Assembly: GCA_029378245.1 (NCBI GenBank)
Contig: JARKIF010000029.1
Coordinates: 186,001 to 250,000, forward strand
Length of the DNA: 64,000 nt
Origin: Roridomyces roridus
Taxonomy: Eukaryota; Basidiomycota; Agaricomycetes; Agaricales; Mycenaceae
Direction: 5' to 3'
This document shows positions 42,514 to 54,638 of the stretch, in pieces. The position numbers and the translations under genes were made by a program. A model generated the notes under the pieces. The model was not told the origin of the DNA and did no database searches. It saw nothing but the letters and a program-made list of their open reading frames with translations. Positions within the stretch are counted from its first letter, which is position 1, and each line of letters opens with the position of its first letter.

Positions 42514-44566
42514 TCAAAGCCCCACAGCAGAAATCAAACGCCCGAAATCCGGCGTCCCCAAACCAGTCACGGGATCCCAACCCTTTGAAGCAGAGAACCC
42601 GCTGATAAAAGAAGCATCTCATTAGATTAGGAATTCGAAAGAAAAGAACGCACGCTGTGTTACATCCCGGATTATTGCCCTCTGTAACATCTGTAAACGC
42701 AGCCCTTCCCGCCGCACTATACAAAAACGGATTGAGGAAGCCGAGGACGGGCTTTCCCGCTGCAATGAGTCGGTCGTTTACCAGCGCTATGATGCTAGCG
42801 AAGATGGGGGTTGCACAGCTCGTGCCAGTGACAGTCTCGAACTGGAACAAAAGTCAGTACAAGACCCTTTATCGCATGCCAGAGAGTGAACTGACGTTGC
42901 CTCCTACATTCGTTCGATCAGTACCGGTACCAAAGAAATAAACCAAACTCACGCCAATGAATCTGCACATCCGCAGCATGCGCCGCAACATCCGGGAACC
43001 CCCTCCCAGTCGCATTATACATTCCCGCATATGTCCCGCCCATAGAAGCCACATACGCTTTGACGTCCTGAGCTTGATAATCCGGGGTGGGGAAGTAATT
43101 CGAGAACCCGCCGCTCGAGCCGTTGTACGCCACCACTTGTGCGGGGGGAAGCCCTGTTGTTCCACCGATGGAGGTGACGAAGGGGCAGGTACTGGGGAGG
43201 GTGGGGTTAAATTGGTTTTGTGGGCAAGTTGTCGTGGATTGCATGCCGCTGACGCCGCCGTCACCGGATGCAAAGAGGGAGGAAATACCCACTGCCGCGA
43301 GTTGCGTGTACGCATCACAGATCGCGCTACAACATTATCAGTCAACGCCCATCCATGATGCACTAATACGACGCACACAGCAAGATTTATCGGCATATTG
43401 CTCTCCGAGAATCCATAGCTCGTCGAGAACACGGTGGGTCTTTTGTCCGCAGCCAGAATGAAATTCACGACATCAATGAAGCCCTCGACGTCGTCGTTCG
43501 TCGAGATTCCGACCGAGTAAAAGTTGACTGGCACACCCGTAGCGAGGCTGAGGCTGTATTGAACATCCAAATTCGCTTCATCGCCGGCGTCAAAGATGGA
43601 TTGGAGGTTCTGCCCGCCGTCGACGAGTTGGAGGTTGAATGTGGAGTTGATGAGGGCAGGCCGGTTGGTGGTGAGGAAGGCCTGTGTACTCCGTTAGTAT
43701 GAGACGAAACAAGATACAGTCGTGCTGACTCTCAAATCTTGAGAGTTAACCCATTCCTAAGTTATCTCAGCAATGAAAGAAAAGATGAGGAACCACGCAC
43801 ATCGAGGTATCCGCTAACACCAAGAATGTTGTTCACAGAAGTTGACTTGGTCGTTGGGATGCTGTACATTGACTGAATACATGACGGCGTCATTGTCGTA
43901 GCACACGACGCGGCGACATCCGCCACACGTTTCCTGCTCCTTACCACACTCACGCCACTACCAGATTTACGCAACGGCATCGTAAACGCAACCGTCGGGT
44001 GAACAAATCGGACGTGCGGCCGGAGTGTGGCGGGGAGGGAGTAATTCAATGTGCGGACGGCACTCCGCCCGGTCTCTACGTGGGTGTAGTTTCTGAACTC
44101 GGCGTCGAAGAGCGTCGCGGCGTGGCTAACTGCGAGGCTGATTTGGAGTAGGTCGCCTGCGGGTGAGATACTCTTCGTGGCGATTCCGTTATTGGACAAC
44201 CATTCTGATACAGCGGAGAGCGCCTCCGGCGTCGGCGAGACGTATTCAGCAACCTGGAGATATGAGTGTTATCCGAGTCGGTGACGATCAAGAACGCACC
44301 TCCTCTGTCGTCAGATGCTTCCCGTACAGCGCATTAGCGGGATCAGACACGGCATATGTCCTAGCGTGGAGCCCAGCCATATCCGTATGAGCGAGGGCGA
44401 TACGGAGTGTGAGCTCGTGTGACGGAAACACCGCGGTCGCAGCAGGAGTGAAGCCCGGCGGAACAGAAGCGATACTCTCATGCACAGCCATATTGAGGCT
44501 TGGATTTGCGTCTGCGATGCATGTGGAGCAAAGAGCGGCGAGTGGTAGAAGGGAAGATCCGCGCAT
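42514..44566 (-). CDS. sedolisin (S53) tripeptidyl-peptidase-like protease, probable frameshift
   Basis: Exons 44566-44300, 44253-43801, 43681-43377, 43326-42953, 42841-42654 and 42601-42514. ATG 44566 is chosen because a TATAAAA lies 38 bp upstream. A signal peptide is followed by the S53 pro-domain (HTDMAGLHARTYAVSDPANA; YGKHLTTEE). The catalytic part has E and D in DEANLDVQYSLS, the oxyanion Asp in FASGDGGVSG, and Ser in TGTSCATPIF. The Ca site is FTDVTEGNNPGC with GWDPVTGLGTPDFG. Such enzymes remove tripeptides at acid pH outside the cell. Exon 4 ends in phase 1 while exon 5 (FETVTGTSC) needs phase 0, so the Ser is out of frame. Loss of one AG at the acceptor (CCAGAG to CCAG) would explain this. 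Either a young pseudogene or a base error. Confidence 0.8.
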
Positions 44567-44603
44567 GAAAGTCGGTGTGAGGAAACGCACGGCAAGACAC
44601 GAC

Positions 44604-44610
44604 TTTTATA
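44604..44610 (-). promoter_or_regulatory. TATA box of the sedolisin gene
   Basis: TATAAAA on the minus strand, 38 bp before ATG 44566. It favours this ATG, with a short 5' leader. Confidence 0.6.
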
Positions 44611-44619
44611 GGGGTCGAC

Positions 44620-46296
44620 CTAAGCGAGTAGCCCGAGTAGAGCCGTGGGCCCCGTGAGCCCCAGCCAGCATCAGGACACGAGTGAAATTGACCGCAGGAA
44701 AGATGACCAAAGCGTAGAACTGGGCCCCCCGTGTGGGTCCGGGATTGAATGGGCGAGCTAGCGAAGTCATCTGGTTGGGGAATAGACGCGGAGGCCAAGT
44801 GGATACCAGTGGACGGGCTGGACGGACATTTTCCTCGCATGGAGACAATCAGAAAGAAGTCTGGTTGCTACGGAGAGCGTATGAGAGAGGCGGAGTCTGG
44901 ACGCACCGAGGTGGTGGGGAGAAGAAGGGCAATTCCCCACGTGGCAGAGTTGATTGATGGCAAAAAATGATGTTGCTCGAAACTTGATTGAGGTACGAGA
45001 TCAATATGTTATAGCGTCTGTCTACGAGAGACTAGCTCGAAACAGGAATCTATTCCCACGGGAGCCGAATGCCAGAAAGAAATTCCAGCGCTGTGTCAAA
45101 CCCTGAGCCCGAGTTGAACGGGACACCTGCGGAATCATCTCATGGGTCTAATATACGGCCGCGGTTGCTAATCCAAAATGCACGTTGAAAACTTACTTAG
45201 ATAAAACTCCGGCCAGGGGGATCAAACGGTGGAGAAGATTTGACTAATGAAAGGGGGAATTCAGTCCAGTGGAATAGGACCCGTGATTATCCGTTCTTTA
45301 ACGAGATGTCTCTAGTGTCATTGCACCTGTTTGTTCAATCCCCATTTGCCCAAAGCCCTCTTTGTCTTCCTCCCTCATCTTGCTGCCAGCGAAGTCCTTT
45401 CTCAACAGCTTTTTCATCAATTTCTCCCACGAGCGCCACCGGCATCTCCTTCCATTTTCATATCGAAGCCGCGGTTCAACAGCCTTTCGAGCGATGCACC
45501 GCCGGCTCGATGCGACGTATGCGTGCCGAGTGCGGCGTATCAGCCTTGAACTTGGGAAAACTATGACCGGTTGGGTTTCCTCTGTTCTGTTGACGTGTCT
45601 CATGGCAGGTGGTGCAGTGCCTTCTCTCCATTATTGACCGAGAATCAGCTCGGCGAGAACGCGCGTTCTCGGGCCCACCTGGTCTCCACAGCAGTTGCTA
45701 CCAGGACGGATCTTCTCGGGGGATTCAGGCGTCGCCGTGCATACGTATGCTTTCGGCAGCTGTCCCATATAAACTTCCTCTGAACCCATCTTCAGCCACC
45801 ATTCCGTCCCTGTCTTCGAATTCCTCCAGCTGTATCGGTCGTCGAATCTCAAAATCATCGCTCCAGGATCTTATTCTCCGCTATGGACTGGGTTCCTCCA
45901 CCGCCACGCAAACAGTACTCTGAGCTCTCAACCCTGCAAAATCTCGACTGGTCGCTGCTGCCCTGGATTTAGGCTGGTGCTCCGGCAGTTCCAACGTGTC
46001 CCTGTCCACCGCAATCTGTGATCTCGAACAACTCGCCACCTGAACTCTGTGTATCAGCATTGTGCACAAATTGCAACCTACCATCAATGGTCGTCGCTCT
46101 TGGCAATATCCGGCACTGCTGCAATGTCACGAGATGTGGCTCACTTGGACTGCGCCGCACTCCGGGCTTCTGCATCTCCAACCATCTAGTGGATTTACAT
46201 ACATCAAATGTCCTAGCTGAACTCAAGAGTAATAATGCACATTCCATTTTCCTGTTCACGATGCATGTCCTGCCGGAGCGAAGCGGAGGCACATCT
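44620..46296. other. no supported gene; one tRNA-like module
   Basis: Several medium frames overlap at 45240-45900 on the plus strand without family resemblance or a coherent splice model. At about 45095-45180 (minus) lies a module with B box CCGTTCAACTCGGG, related to the 15.6-17.2 kb tRNA-like array. Confidence 0.35.
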
Positions 46297-47785
46297 TGTT
46301 ATCCTATATGAACCTTGTTCCCGAATTTGGGGGTCTAAAAAAATTTGTCGGGACTTTGGTCCCAAGCCCGGCCGAAAATCATGTCGGGATTCCGACTCTA
46401 AGTTCGCCCCAAATCCGTCGGTGTCGGGACTTTGCATCAGAGTTAGAAAAATGCCCTAAAATCACTAAAAATCACTAAAAAATCCGCCTAGTCTACGCAA
46501 ACGTGGATAATTCTGTTGAGAAACCCGGGGCGCAGGTAGAAACCCCCCTTATATGGAAGCCCCAAATTTGTAAAATATTTTGAGCGGGGCTAATTGGATC
46601 AAATTTGATCGGCACATCTGCCGCGAACGGCATGACCGGCACACCTCAAGCTTACCCATGAATCCCAGCATCTATACTGACCTATCCGTGTGGGGGGGAT
46701 GTGTGTATGTAGGTAACACTAAAGGATTGTGTTGATGCTCATGAAAGAGGGCTCGTGATCGAAGGATCGCATGGCTCGGGCCTCGTTGATGGCGCATCAT
46801 TCGCGCGTCGGGGCCTGCCTTAATCCCGCGTACTATCACAAAACGTGTGAGGACTTGTTTTGATTCACTCATGTGGCCAGAAAAGAATCAAAAAAGGACT
46901 TGAGGCGAACTTGAGGCTGATGTGTCTAAGCCATCACTGCCCGCTCATCCCGCCTGGGGCGCATCAATGTGTCGGCTCTCGAGTGGGACATCTCGCCCAA
47001 CACTTGCATGAAACACCCATGAGACAACAGAGATCTAACACTGACTACCAGTGCCGACTCTGAAATCAAGAAGCCCAATGGCCCTGTCGGCATGCGCAGA
47101 CACATCAAAGTTTGCCGCATCATTGCCGAAAACCACAACCCGGGTTTCCATGTAGAATCTATTTTTAAATGGAGGTTTCTGCCTGCACCCAGGGTTTCTC
47201 AATAGAATTATCCCGCAAACATCGTCCGACAGCTCCAATTCGTGAATATTTGCTTGATATTTGCTTGCCCCCGACGACGAACCATATTCAAGCTCGCCAC
47301 CCCCTTGGACAACTGTTCCCGCTCATCTATTAGTTCATTGAGTACTTATATTGTGCGCTGTGGCACCGGTCTCGAGAGTCGAGATGGCCACTGAATTCCT
47401 TGACGGCCTCGTCGCGGCGTGGGAGCAGCACAAGAAACGACCCAGCCGGAAGGTGTACGAAGTGCACAGTGGTCCCGGGAAGAGGGACAAGATATTTTTA
47501 TTTGTCTACGTACTACGTAGTACAATTGCAACGACGACGAGCCAGTGCTCAATAACCTTCGACAGCGTATGATATCCCGGTATCCATCAGACACTATCCA
47601 CATTGGGTTGCTGCCCTGATGTCGGGACTTTGCTTCAGAGTTCAATCAAGCCACGACCCTTTGTCAGGACTTTGATTCAGGGTTCGCCGGCCGCTGAGCC
47701 CCATTTGTCGGGACTCTGACCCATAGTTCGACGGGCCATCCGGCGGATTTTGTCGGGACTCGGGAACAAAGTTCACACAGGATAA
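46297..47785. mobile_element. candidate TIR element with GTCGGGACTTTG repeats
   Basis: The left end reads TTATCCTATATGAACCTTG and the right end, inverted, TTATCCTGTGTGAACTTTG; both continue as TTCCCGA. Just inside each end the word TTGTCGGGACTTTG or a variant recurs three or four times in inverted orientation. The middle (46500-47600) has no transposase I recognise. No target duplication was identified. The length is about 1.5 kb. Confidence 0.5.
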
Positions 47786-47879
47786 TCACGGGTCCTAGTG
47801 GAATGGACGCAAAGGATAACACAACTCGAAAAGAATCAAGATGAAAAATTATGTTGCCAATGTCGCAAATTTCTTTTTC

Positions 47880-48345
47880 GGCAAATTAGCGCTGACTCCA
47901 AGGGGGCCTCGGGATCGGAATTTCGGATATAGGGTCAAAATTTTTTTTTTTGACCCTGGCTGGACCCCCTGCCCTCCTATATAAGGCAGATCATTCCCAC
48001 GGTCATGTGATTTACCGGCGGTCCGAGCCATCCACGGCTCCCAACCATACAAAAAATATTGATTACAAGCTTGTTGAAGGGCCCCAGTGTCAATCAGACC
48101 CATCTCATGTCTGCCTGAGATGATCCACTTGTTTTCTGTGGGAATGTCTTGTCAGGACAGGCTGTATTATGTAATATATCAGTCCCAATTTGGAAATTTC
48201 GATCAATTCAAAGTTCTGGTGTTTACATGCTCCAAAACACCTTTACTAATATACAGGTAGAAGTTTTTTTCGAGCCCGCTCGGGACCCCCCCCCCTCCCC
48301 CGGTATGAAATTTCGATCCCGGTGCCCCCTTGGCTGACTCGGCCG
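47880..48345. mobile_element. candidate short inverted-repeat element
   Basis: CCAAGGGGGCCTCGGGATCG near 47898 recurs inverted at about 48310-48340 (CGATCCCGGTGCCCCCTTGG), with AATTTC next to each. The enclosed ~400 bp contains runs of T, C and G and no gene. Target duplication not found. Confidence 0.4.
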
Positions 48346-48616
48346 GATCTGGGCTGATAAGGCGGCCAGCCTTACGGGAAGCTGATATCCTTGATAAATT
48401 CCGAATCCGCCGCTGATCAGACACTGATCAGGCTCGTCAGACCTGGTCAGGTCTGAGGGCCTTGTCAGGCATGGTAAGGGCTTATCGGGTCTCACTGGTA
48501 GGGCAATTTGGAAAGGGATAAAGGGAAAAAATGCTACTCCTTTCTCTCTTACTGCTCTGTGTCTTCATTTCTCTACTGACTCACTGATCTCACTCTTAGA
48601 TACAATTTCTTTCTTA

Positions 48617-48697
48617 CGACTTTAGGGATTTGAACGAGCTACCTCACGGGAATCTATCTAATTAAATCTAAGAGTACTAACTACTTGACTACGCGCG
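48617..48697 (-). repeat. tRNA-derived SINE-like element
   Basis: On the minus strand a perfect A box (TAGTCAAGTAGTTAG) is followed about 45 nt later by a B box (GTTCAAATCCC), then AT-rich sequence. The acceptor ends do not pair, so a SINE head is more likely than a tRNA gene. Confidence 0.4.
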
Positions 48698-48873
48698 CAT
48701 TGTGACATGTAGGCAACATGTTCCATACATGTTGTAACTCAACTTTTTTCCTGCGTCCTTTCACGCCTCAACCTAAACGGCATTTCTCTGGGGCACTATT
48801 TTGCCGCCCCATGCTGAAAATGACTGGCCCTTACACTGGTTACAGTGCCGCACGGGAAACTTGTTGGTCTCGC

Positions 48874-49499
48874 TAGTGATGTCAAAGTTCGGTTCGGTTC
48901 GAGTTCGGGGGCCCTTTCTCTGAACTCTGAACCTGAACTTCAGGTTCGGTTCGGCAAATTCGTGAACTCCGAACCTGAACTTGAGTTCAGGCTCGGTTCA
49001 GGTTCGAACTGAGTTCGAACTCCCCGTGTTTCACCAAGCTTCAAGGCAAATTTTGGTCACAGAAATTGTTCAGCGGTGCATGTAGTAAGTGTATTCATCC
49101 ATGTAGCATGTATTCACACCTTCTGAGACAGTTACGAGCCACAAGTTGGTTGCATCAATGTGATCACATGCCTTGCACAAGCCCATCAACTCTCGATAAA
49201 CCTATTTACACTGGGCCTGATGGTTCCAGAGAAAATGCTGTTTCATTTTCTACACTCAGAAGGTGAGTACAGTGAGAATCTGCTCAAAAGGGTAGGCCAA
49301 ACCATGAGAAAATCATCAAAAAGAGTGGATTTCAGGTTCAAGTTCAGTTCGGGTTCGAATTTTCTTCCGACGGCTGAACCTCGAACCTGAACTCGAGGTT
49401 CGGTTCAACCATACGCTGAGCTGTGAACCTGAACTTCGGGTTCAGTTCAGTTCGGTTCGAGTTCGAACCGTTTACTCGAACCGGACTTTGACAACACTA
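48874..49499. mobile_element. hAT-like miniature element with GGTTC-word body and 8-bp duplication
   Basis: The 626-bp insert is flanked by GGTCTCGC on both sides (48866-48873 and 49500-49507). It begins TAGTGATGTCAAAGTTCGG and ends CCGGACTTTGACAACACTA. The arms are made of GGTTCGGTTC, GAACCTGAAC and close variants. The central ~280 bp is AT-richer and unique. There is no coding frame. The perfect 8-bp duplication indicates a fairly recent hAT-type insertion. Confidence 0.85.
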
Positions 49500-49507
49500 G
49501 GTCTCGC

Positions 49508-50977
49508 TCGCGGGCTGATGAAGTCCTCGATCCGCTGCAGTGCCACTGACGTCACTTGGCCAGCACGACCACCAACCCTTTTCTGTCCTGCGCTATCGCC
49601 GCTGCAGTTTGCCGAGGTCTAGACACTTCACGTGTCCGAGACGATTGGAAGTAGATTGGCAGCGATTGCCAGTTCCGACGAAGGAGTCCAAGGAGCGACC
49701 TATGTGTCTATATGTCCCCGCCTCCTTCCTGTTTCCCCAGCACTCCTTCTTCCGCCTGCATTCCCCGTGTTTCCTCACTTTGACTCCGAGACTCCTCCGA
49801 GTCGTTCTTGCCCGCTTCCTAAATCCTCGTCTTCCTCAATTCGCACCCCCTCCATCAGTGATGTGATCGCGTCTCGCAGTGCTTTCGCCGAGGCCCCAGC
49901 TCCCATCACGCGACGCAGAGTCGAACAACGCCTCGTCCCACACGCGGAAGATCTCGACAGTGGTGCGCATATGACACCTGGGGCCGTTCGTCAAGTACAT
50001 CATGAGCAGCCGAGAATCGAAGCAGGCGCGCCGCCTTAATCAACCACGCTCGCCGCATCCCGCAGATCCTCCGGCAACGTCGCTCGCATGTGGCACCTCT
50101 CTCTTTCGCGACTTCGATCCACGGCTTCGCACTTCTTTCTTCCACTGACAATTTTGAATATTCCGCATGTGCGGACATCCTTCGCTGGAATGACTTGAAG
50201 AACAGCTGTCCCCCTCGGGACTGTGTTCTTCAATTGTGCCGCTTGCGCTGCTAGAACGGGTGGTCCTGCTGTCGTTCAAGAGGCAGAACGCAGCAGCCGG
50301 CGTCCGGGCACGTTGTGGGACGGATGTTTCTGAGAAGGCCGACTTCTCCTTGGTCCTTATCATCTCGCTTGCAGGTGAGCCTCCATCTTCTGATTGACGC
50401 AGTCGACGGAGATATGTTCCTGTGTCACCTCAATGTCGAGAAGCATGTATGCTATCGAATAAATACATTGAATTAGAAACCTGACCCCAATTGTGTGAAT
50501 ATTGCATGATCAGCCCTGACAGTCGTCTGACCACCGTCTGGCCAGATTCTGATGACCGCTGAATACCCCTTATCCTGTCTGACTGGCCTGATATGCCATG
50601 GTTTGGCCAATATCGTGCATGTTCAGCATCTGATATGGCTGTAAGGGCTTATCGGGCGAAAAATAAATTTGCGACAACACTCTGACTGGACGCAGCCCGA
50701 GTCGAACGGAACACCTCCGAGGCAATCGGTGCGTGAGCAGGGGTGAGCGTTGCGTCTCCATTTGTAAGTCCCCGTTCAAACGAAGGCAGACATGGGAAAG
50801 TTGAAACAATATTCGGCAGATTGTCCCTCAATTTTCATCTGAGAAAAACTGCTACTCATCAACGCGAGATGTCGAGCCCGAGTGGAAAGGGAGATCTTTC
50901 GGCAGATGAAACGCGAATCTTAGACGACCCCGTTGGGAGCAGTACACACGATTTTCGAGAATCGACTATCGGCTCCA
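49508..50977. other. no supported gene; tRNA-like modules
   Basis: Frames at 49632-50180 overlap on both strands without family signal. Near 50685-50760 (minus) a module with B box CCGTTCGACTCGGG belongs to the tRNA-like family; a weaker one lies near 50870. Confidence 0.35.
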
Positions 50978-52300
50978 CTAAGGGTCAAACTCCTGCCCAA
51001 TAGCCCGCTCTGTAGCCTCCCAAAGCTTCTTTACATTTTCCTGGACAGAATTGCGACTCGTCAGCGAGCAAGTCATTGCGCGCGAAAACTACTCACGGGA
51101 TCCGAAGTGTGAGGAGCAATGAGTTGCGTCGCAACTTGACAATCGTGCAAGAAGGCGCCTGGCTTGTCTGCGGAGGAAATCAACTTGAAACCCAGCGTGC
51201 AAGGAAGATGGAGGACAAACCGGAGAGGCTGGGGTCGAAAGCAGCTACCATCGTCGTCGCTGCGCCCTGTGCCAGAGTCTTCCATGGAAAGGGTAGAGCA
51301 CGGTTGGGCTCGCCGTCCGGCGTGTATATACCTGGAAGATGATGAGGACTGAAAATCTTAGTGTGAAGAGTTTGGAGAGTGCACCGGCGGCCATCAGCAA
51401 GGCTTTACTCTCCGGGTTCTGGGACCCAGTGGTCACGATCGCTTCAGATTGTGAACATCGGAGGTTGGATTCATGGCAGGTTGGAGAACTCACCTCCAGG
51501 ATGTAAGCTTACAGCTACAATCCTACCCTTCGCACGCTTCGACAACTCGATCGCCGTCATGATGTTGGCGCTCTTGGCCTCTTGATACGGCTCCATCCCA
51601 TTCGCGTACTTGCCCGGCACCAGCTTCGCAAACTGATCAAACTTGATGCCAGGTCCCATCGCATGTGCGAGGCTCGATACGAAGACGACCCGACCCGGAG
51701 GGCCACCCGCAACGATGAGCTTGTGGGGTATGAGGTTGGTGAAAAGGAACGGCCCCAGGTGGCTTGTGGCGATTTGGTTCTCGAAGCCCTCCGGGTTTGA
51801 TTTGGGGGGGCCCAAGGGGGCGCCAGCGTTGTTGATCAACACCTAATGCACGTATTACTATCGGCACAGTATCTTGAGGAAGGACCCACGTCAATCTTCT
51901 CGTCGTACCCGATCACCTCGGTGGCAGCATCACGAACTGTGGCGAGCGAGGATAAGTCGAGGATAAGTTTGCGGATGTTGGCGGAAGGAAAGTCTTTCTT
52001 GATGGCGTCTTCTGTAAGTTGCAACCTGCAAAGCGTGAACTTCAGTCCCCAGTATGGAACATCACACCCACCGCTCGGCATCGTGTCCAGTAATGATGAC
52101 CAAATTGGCGTATTTGGCCACAGCCCGCGCAGTCTCGAATCCGATTCCACCAATAGAAGTGCCAGTGATCAAAACTAGTCGAAAATGAGCCACACAGCGT
52201 GGGGAGGACAGACAATGATCCACACACCATTCTTCTCAGCGATCTCGCTGGCAAAGGCGTCGGCGACTTGTTCAGCGGTGGTTTCTGCGGAGAAGCTCAT
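50978..52300 (-). CDS. short-chain dehydrogenase/reductase (RDH/WWOX-like)
   Basis: Eight exons (52300-52228, 52174-52072, 52025-51890, 51842-51494, 51441-51385, 51331-51221, 51167-51097, 51040-50978) give 320 aa; every intron is 46-56 nt. The cofactor motif is TGTSIGGIG (TGxxxGxG), then NNAGAP, catalytic Ser in VFVSSLAHAMG, and Y-x3-K in EPYQEAKSAN. SLHPGAIVTTGS and the C-terminal DPENVKKLWEATERAIGQEF are as in retinol-dehydrogenase-13/WW-oxidoreductase-like SDRs of fungi. It should use NAD(P)(H) to oxidise or reduce a small carbonyl or alcohol substrate, not identifiable here. The gene looks intact. A fragment of its exon 6 joined to its promoter occurs at 26.2 kb. Confidence 0.88.
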
Positions 52301-52640
52301 GGGAATGTGGGATGGATTGGTCTATTCTGCCGGGCTTTTATATTGTTGAGATTCTCGCTTTAATAAGAATCAACGTCAATCAGGGAGCAGGGGCGACCAT
52401 CACCCACAACACATTAATGACGCGTCATGGCCTGGGAATAGTTTGTAAGAACAGCGGGGCGGTCCGTTGCTTGTCCGTTGCAGTGGTCTGGCTGGTGTTG
52501 CCGTTCTGAATGCCGTTAAATTCTGATTCCGCTTTAGGGAGTCACGACGCTCAATGAGTCGTTCCGCTCGATGGATCGACGATTATGCCTAGGAGACACC
52601 ACGTATTGGCCAATCGGGTCGAACAGGTTCAGAATACTGT
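52301..52640. repeat. SDR upstream region, copy of 26.2-26.42 kb
   Basis: Matches 26200-26480 except for about 85 extra bases at 52366-52449 (CTTTAATAAGAATC...GTTTGTAAG) and a missing ~30 bp near 52585. It ends with the 48-bp word block GGAGACACCACG...GGTTCAGAATA that reappears near 55110. A TATA-like TTTATATTG lies near 52337. Confidence 0.7.
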
Positions 52641-52853
52641 ACTATTTCGCCCGTCCCCCAACAAGTTCATGAAATAGCATGTTCACGGATCAGGATTTGT
52701 ACGGCGATCAGATCAAATTCCCATACATGGGAACTCGGCATCCCGGATTGATGTCGGATCACACACTTCGGCAAATTTGGCCATTCCGGGGCTACAAAAT
52801 TGTTCGTCACCGTTACCTGTGTCAAATTAGTTCAGTGGCACAAAGAGGGCCAC

Positions 52854-53054
52854 TCACCCACGTGGCGGGCATGAATGGCACACTTGGGGTGTGCGGCGAT
52901 TGCGGCGAATCTTGGCTTGCGATAGGCAGAAGAGGAAGACCGAGTACAGTAGGAAGGCCCGGCTGACCAGAGCGACGGTAGGGAGGTCATTGCCGGTGAG
53001 GTGGGAGAAGATGAGCTCGAGTACGTCGAGGTTGAGGTTGTAGGCAGTTACCAT
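52854..53054 (-). pseudogene. F-box N-terminal fragment
   Basis: From ATG 53054 the frame reads MVTAYNLNLDVLELIFSHLT and GNDLPTVALVSRAFL, a standard agaric F-box start. The following residues lose family resemblance and the frame stops within ~65 codons. No downstream exons of the family are visible before the duplicated block, so it is a truncated relic. Confidence 0.55.
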
Positions 53055-53425
53055 CCCAGCACTCGTAATCTATACCAATAAGGAACGGCCCCGGTGGCGA
53101 GAATGGTGGGATGACTTTCAGGGTACCCGTCAGGCCCTGACAGGACGCAACTATCCCAAGCAAGCTGCAATTTCCGTTCAAAATTCTTCTGGCGGCCCTG
53201 GTTACAATTCTATCTGTACATCAGCAACGCCACCGAGGCCTCAATAACAAACTCGAGCTGCGGGATCCGGGAACTTTAATGGCCACCTCAACACCCTCAA
53301 GTGTTACTGAACTGTATGTTTCCTACATCATTCGCATTTGTTCAATCATCTCTGGGTTAGAACAACCCTAAAGGTAGCTAGCTCCCCATGGAGCCAGTTT
53401 TTTTTTGTAACCTCGCACTCTACAG

Positions 53426-54638
53426 CTCTTGGGAATGATGATAAACTCTGGACTCACGGGTTCATTGATTGTCCAAGTCTGTGAGTTGCAAGTGGTTGCT
53501 CATAAGATCTGCTAACACCTGTCAGTCCATTACTATTGTGCATTCCCAAATGACTGGGTCATCGCAAAGGCTGCAGTCTATACTGTATTTATTCTGGAGC
53601 TTTTGGACACCGCGTTGATGGCCTCTTCTTCGTCAGCACCGACCTGCTCCAATTTGACCGGCTGACCCCTCCCTGATTAGATACTCGCTATTCGGGTCAG
53701 GCTATGGCGACGTTGTAGGCATGCCTTCGCTCGCCTCCTCGTGGACGACATGGGTCCCAGGCACCGTGCTTACTGCGTTGATCGCTTCCATCGTTCAAAC
53801 CTTCTACGCGGTTCGACTATATTCGTTCTCTCGTTCAAAGTTCGTCGCGGGGATAGTGATTGTGGTGCGGATCACTCCTTGTTTGCTGATTTCTATGGTT
53901 TTTATTTGGTTCGATTTGAAAGCTGGCTCTGTTACAATGCGGCTCAGCAATGGTGGAAGGCGCCATGATCAATTCGACTGATGATGAGAACCGCCCCTCT
54001 GAGCCCTCTCGCGCTCCAGTCCCGGGCCTTGTGAGTTTCCCTCTCAGGAATTTGTTCAAACTTATCACAATTCATAGCTGTGGCTAGGAGGCAGTGCCAT
54101 ATGCGATCTCATAATCGCAGGAACCATGACCTTCTACGTGAGCATTCCAACAAGATGAACACCTGGAATATCGCTCCATTCTGTTTTAGCTCCGCCGGCC
54201 AACACCTATATCAAATGGCGTGAAAAACAAGTTATCGACATTGATTAGGGCGACCATTGGCACTGGAACTCTGACGGGTAAGTGACTAGGTTCACAAATA
54301 CTTGGCTCATCCATTACAAAGCCGTCACCGCCGTCCTCCAACTTTTCGTGACATTCGCATTCCCAGGGCATCAATACTACACTGTTGGTGCTTGGACGCT
54401 TGGCAAGTTTTACTCAAACAGCTTGTTGGTATGTCTTGTACATATCCTCCTCGTGATTGAAATTTCCCACAAAGTCGACCAGGTACTGCTGAATGCGCGG
54501 GCCATTGTCGTTGGTGGGCGTGACGATGAGACAAACACACAGAGGGCGCGCGAGATTGAAGTTGCTCGAACTGTCTGTGTTACTGTGAGCTGGAGCACGT
54601 TGCTTGTGATTCAGGAACGCACCCGGCACAGAATTTGA
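53426..54638 (+). CDS. DUF6534-like multi-pass membrane protein
   Basis: Exon-like pieces at 53426-53480, 53526-53631, from 53681, then about 54075-54138, 54190-54280, 54322-54425 and from 54490 carry the family's landmarks: FHYYCAFPNDWVIAKAAVYT, LELLDTALM, SLFGSGYGDVVG, ASIVQTFYAVRLYSFSRSKF, LWLGGSAICDLIIAGTMTFY, NKLSTLIRATIGTGTLTAV and FYSNSLLVLLNARAIVVGG. These proteins have about seven membrane helices and unknown function and are greatly expanded in agarics. The first exon with ATG (perhaps 53279) does not join in frame, and the stretch 53840-54070 does not read cleanly, so the copy may be damaged. It lies in a 2.4-kb block inserted into an older locus. Confidence 0.6.
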
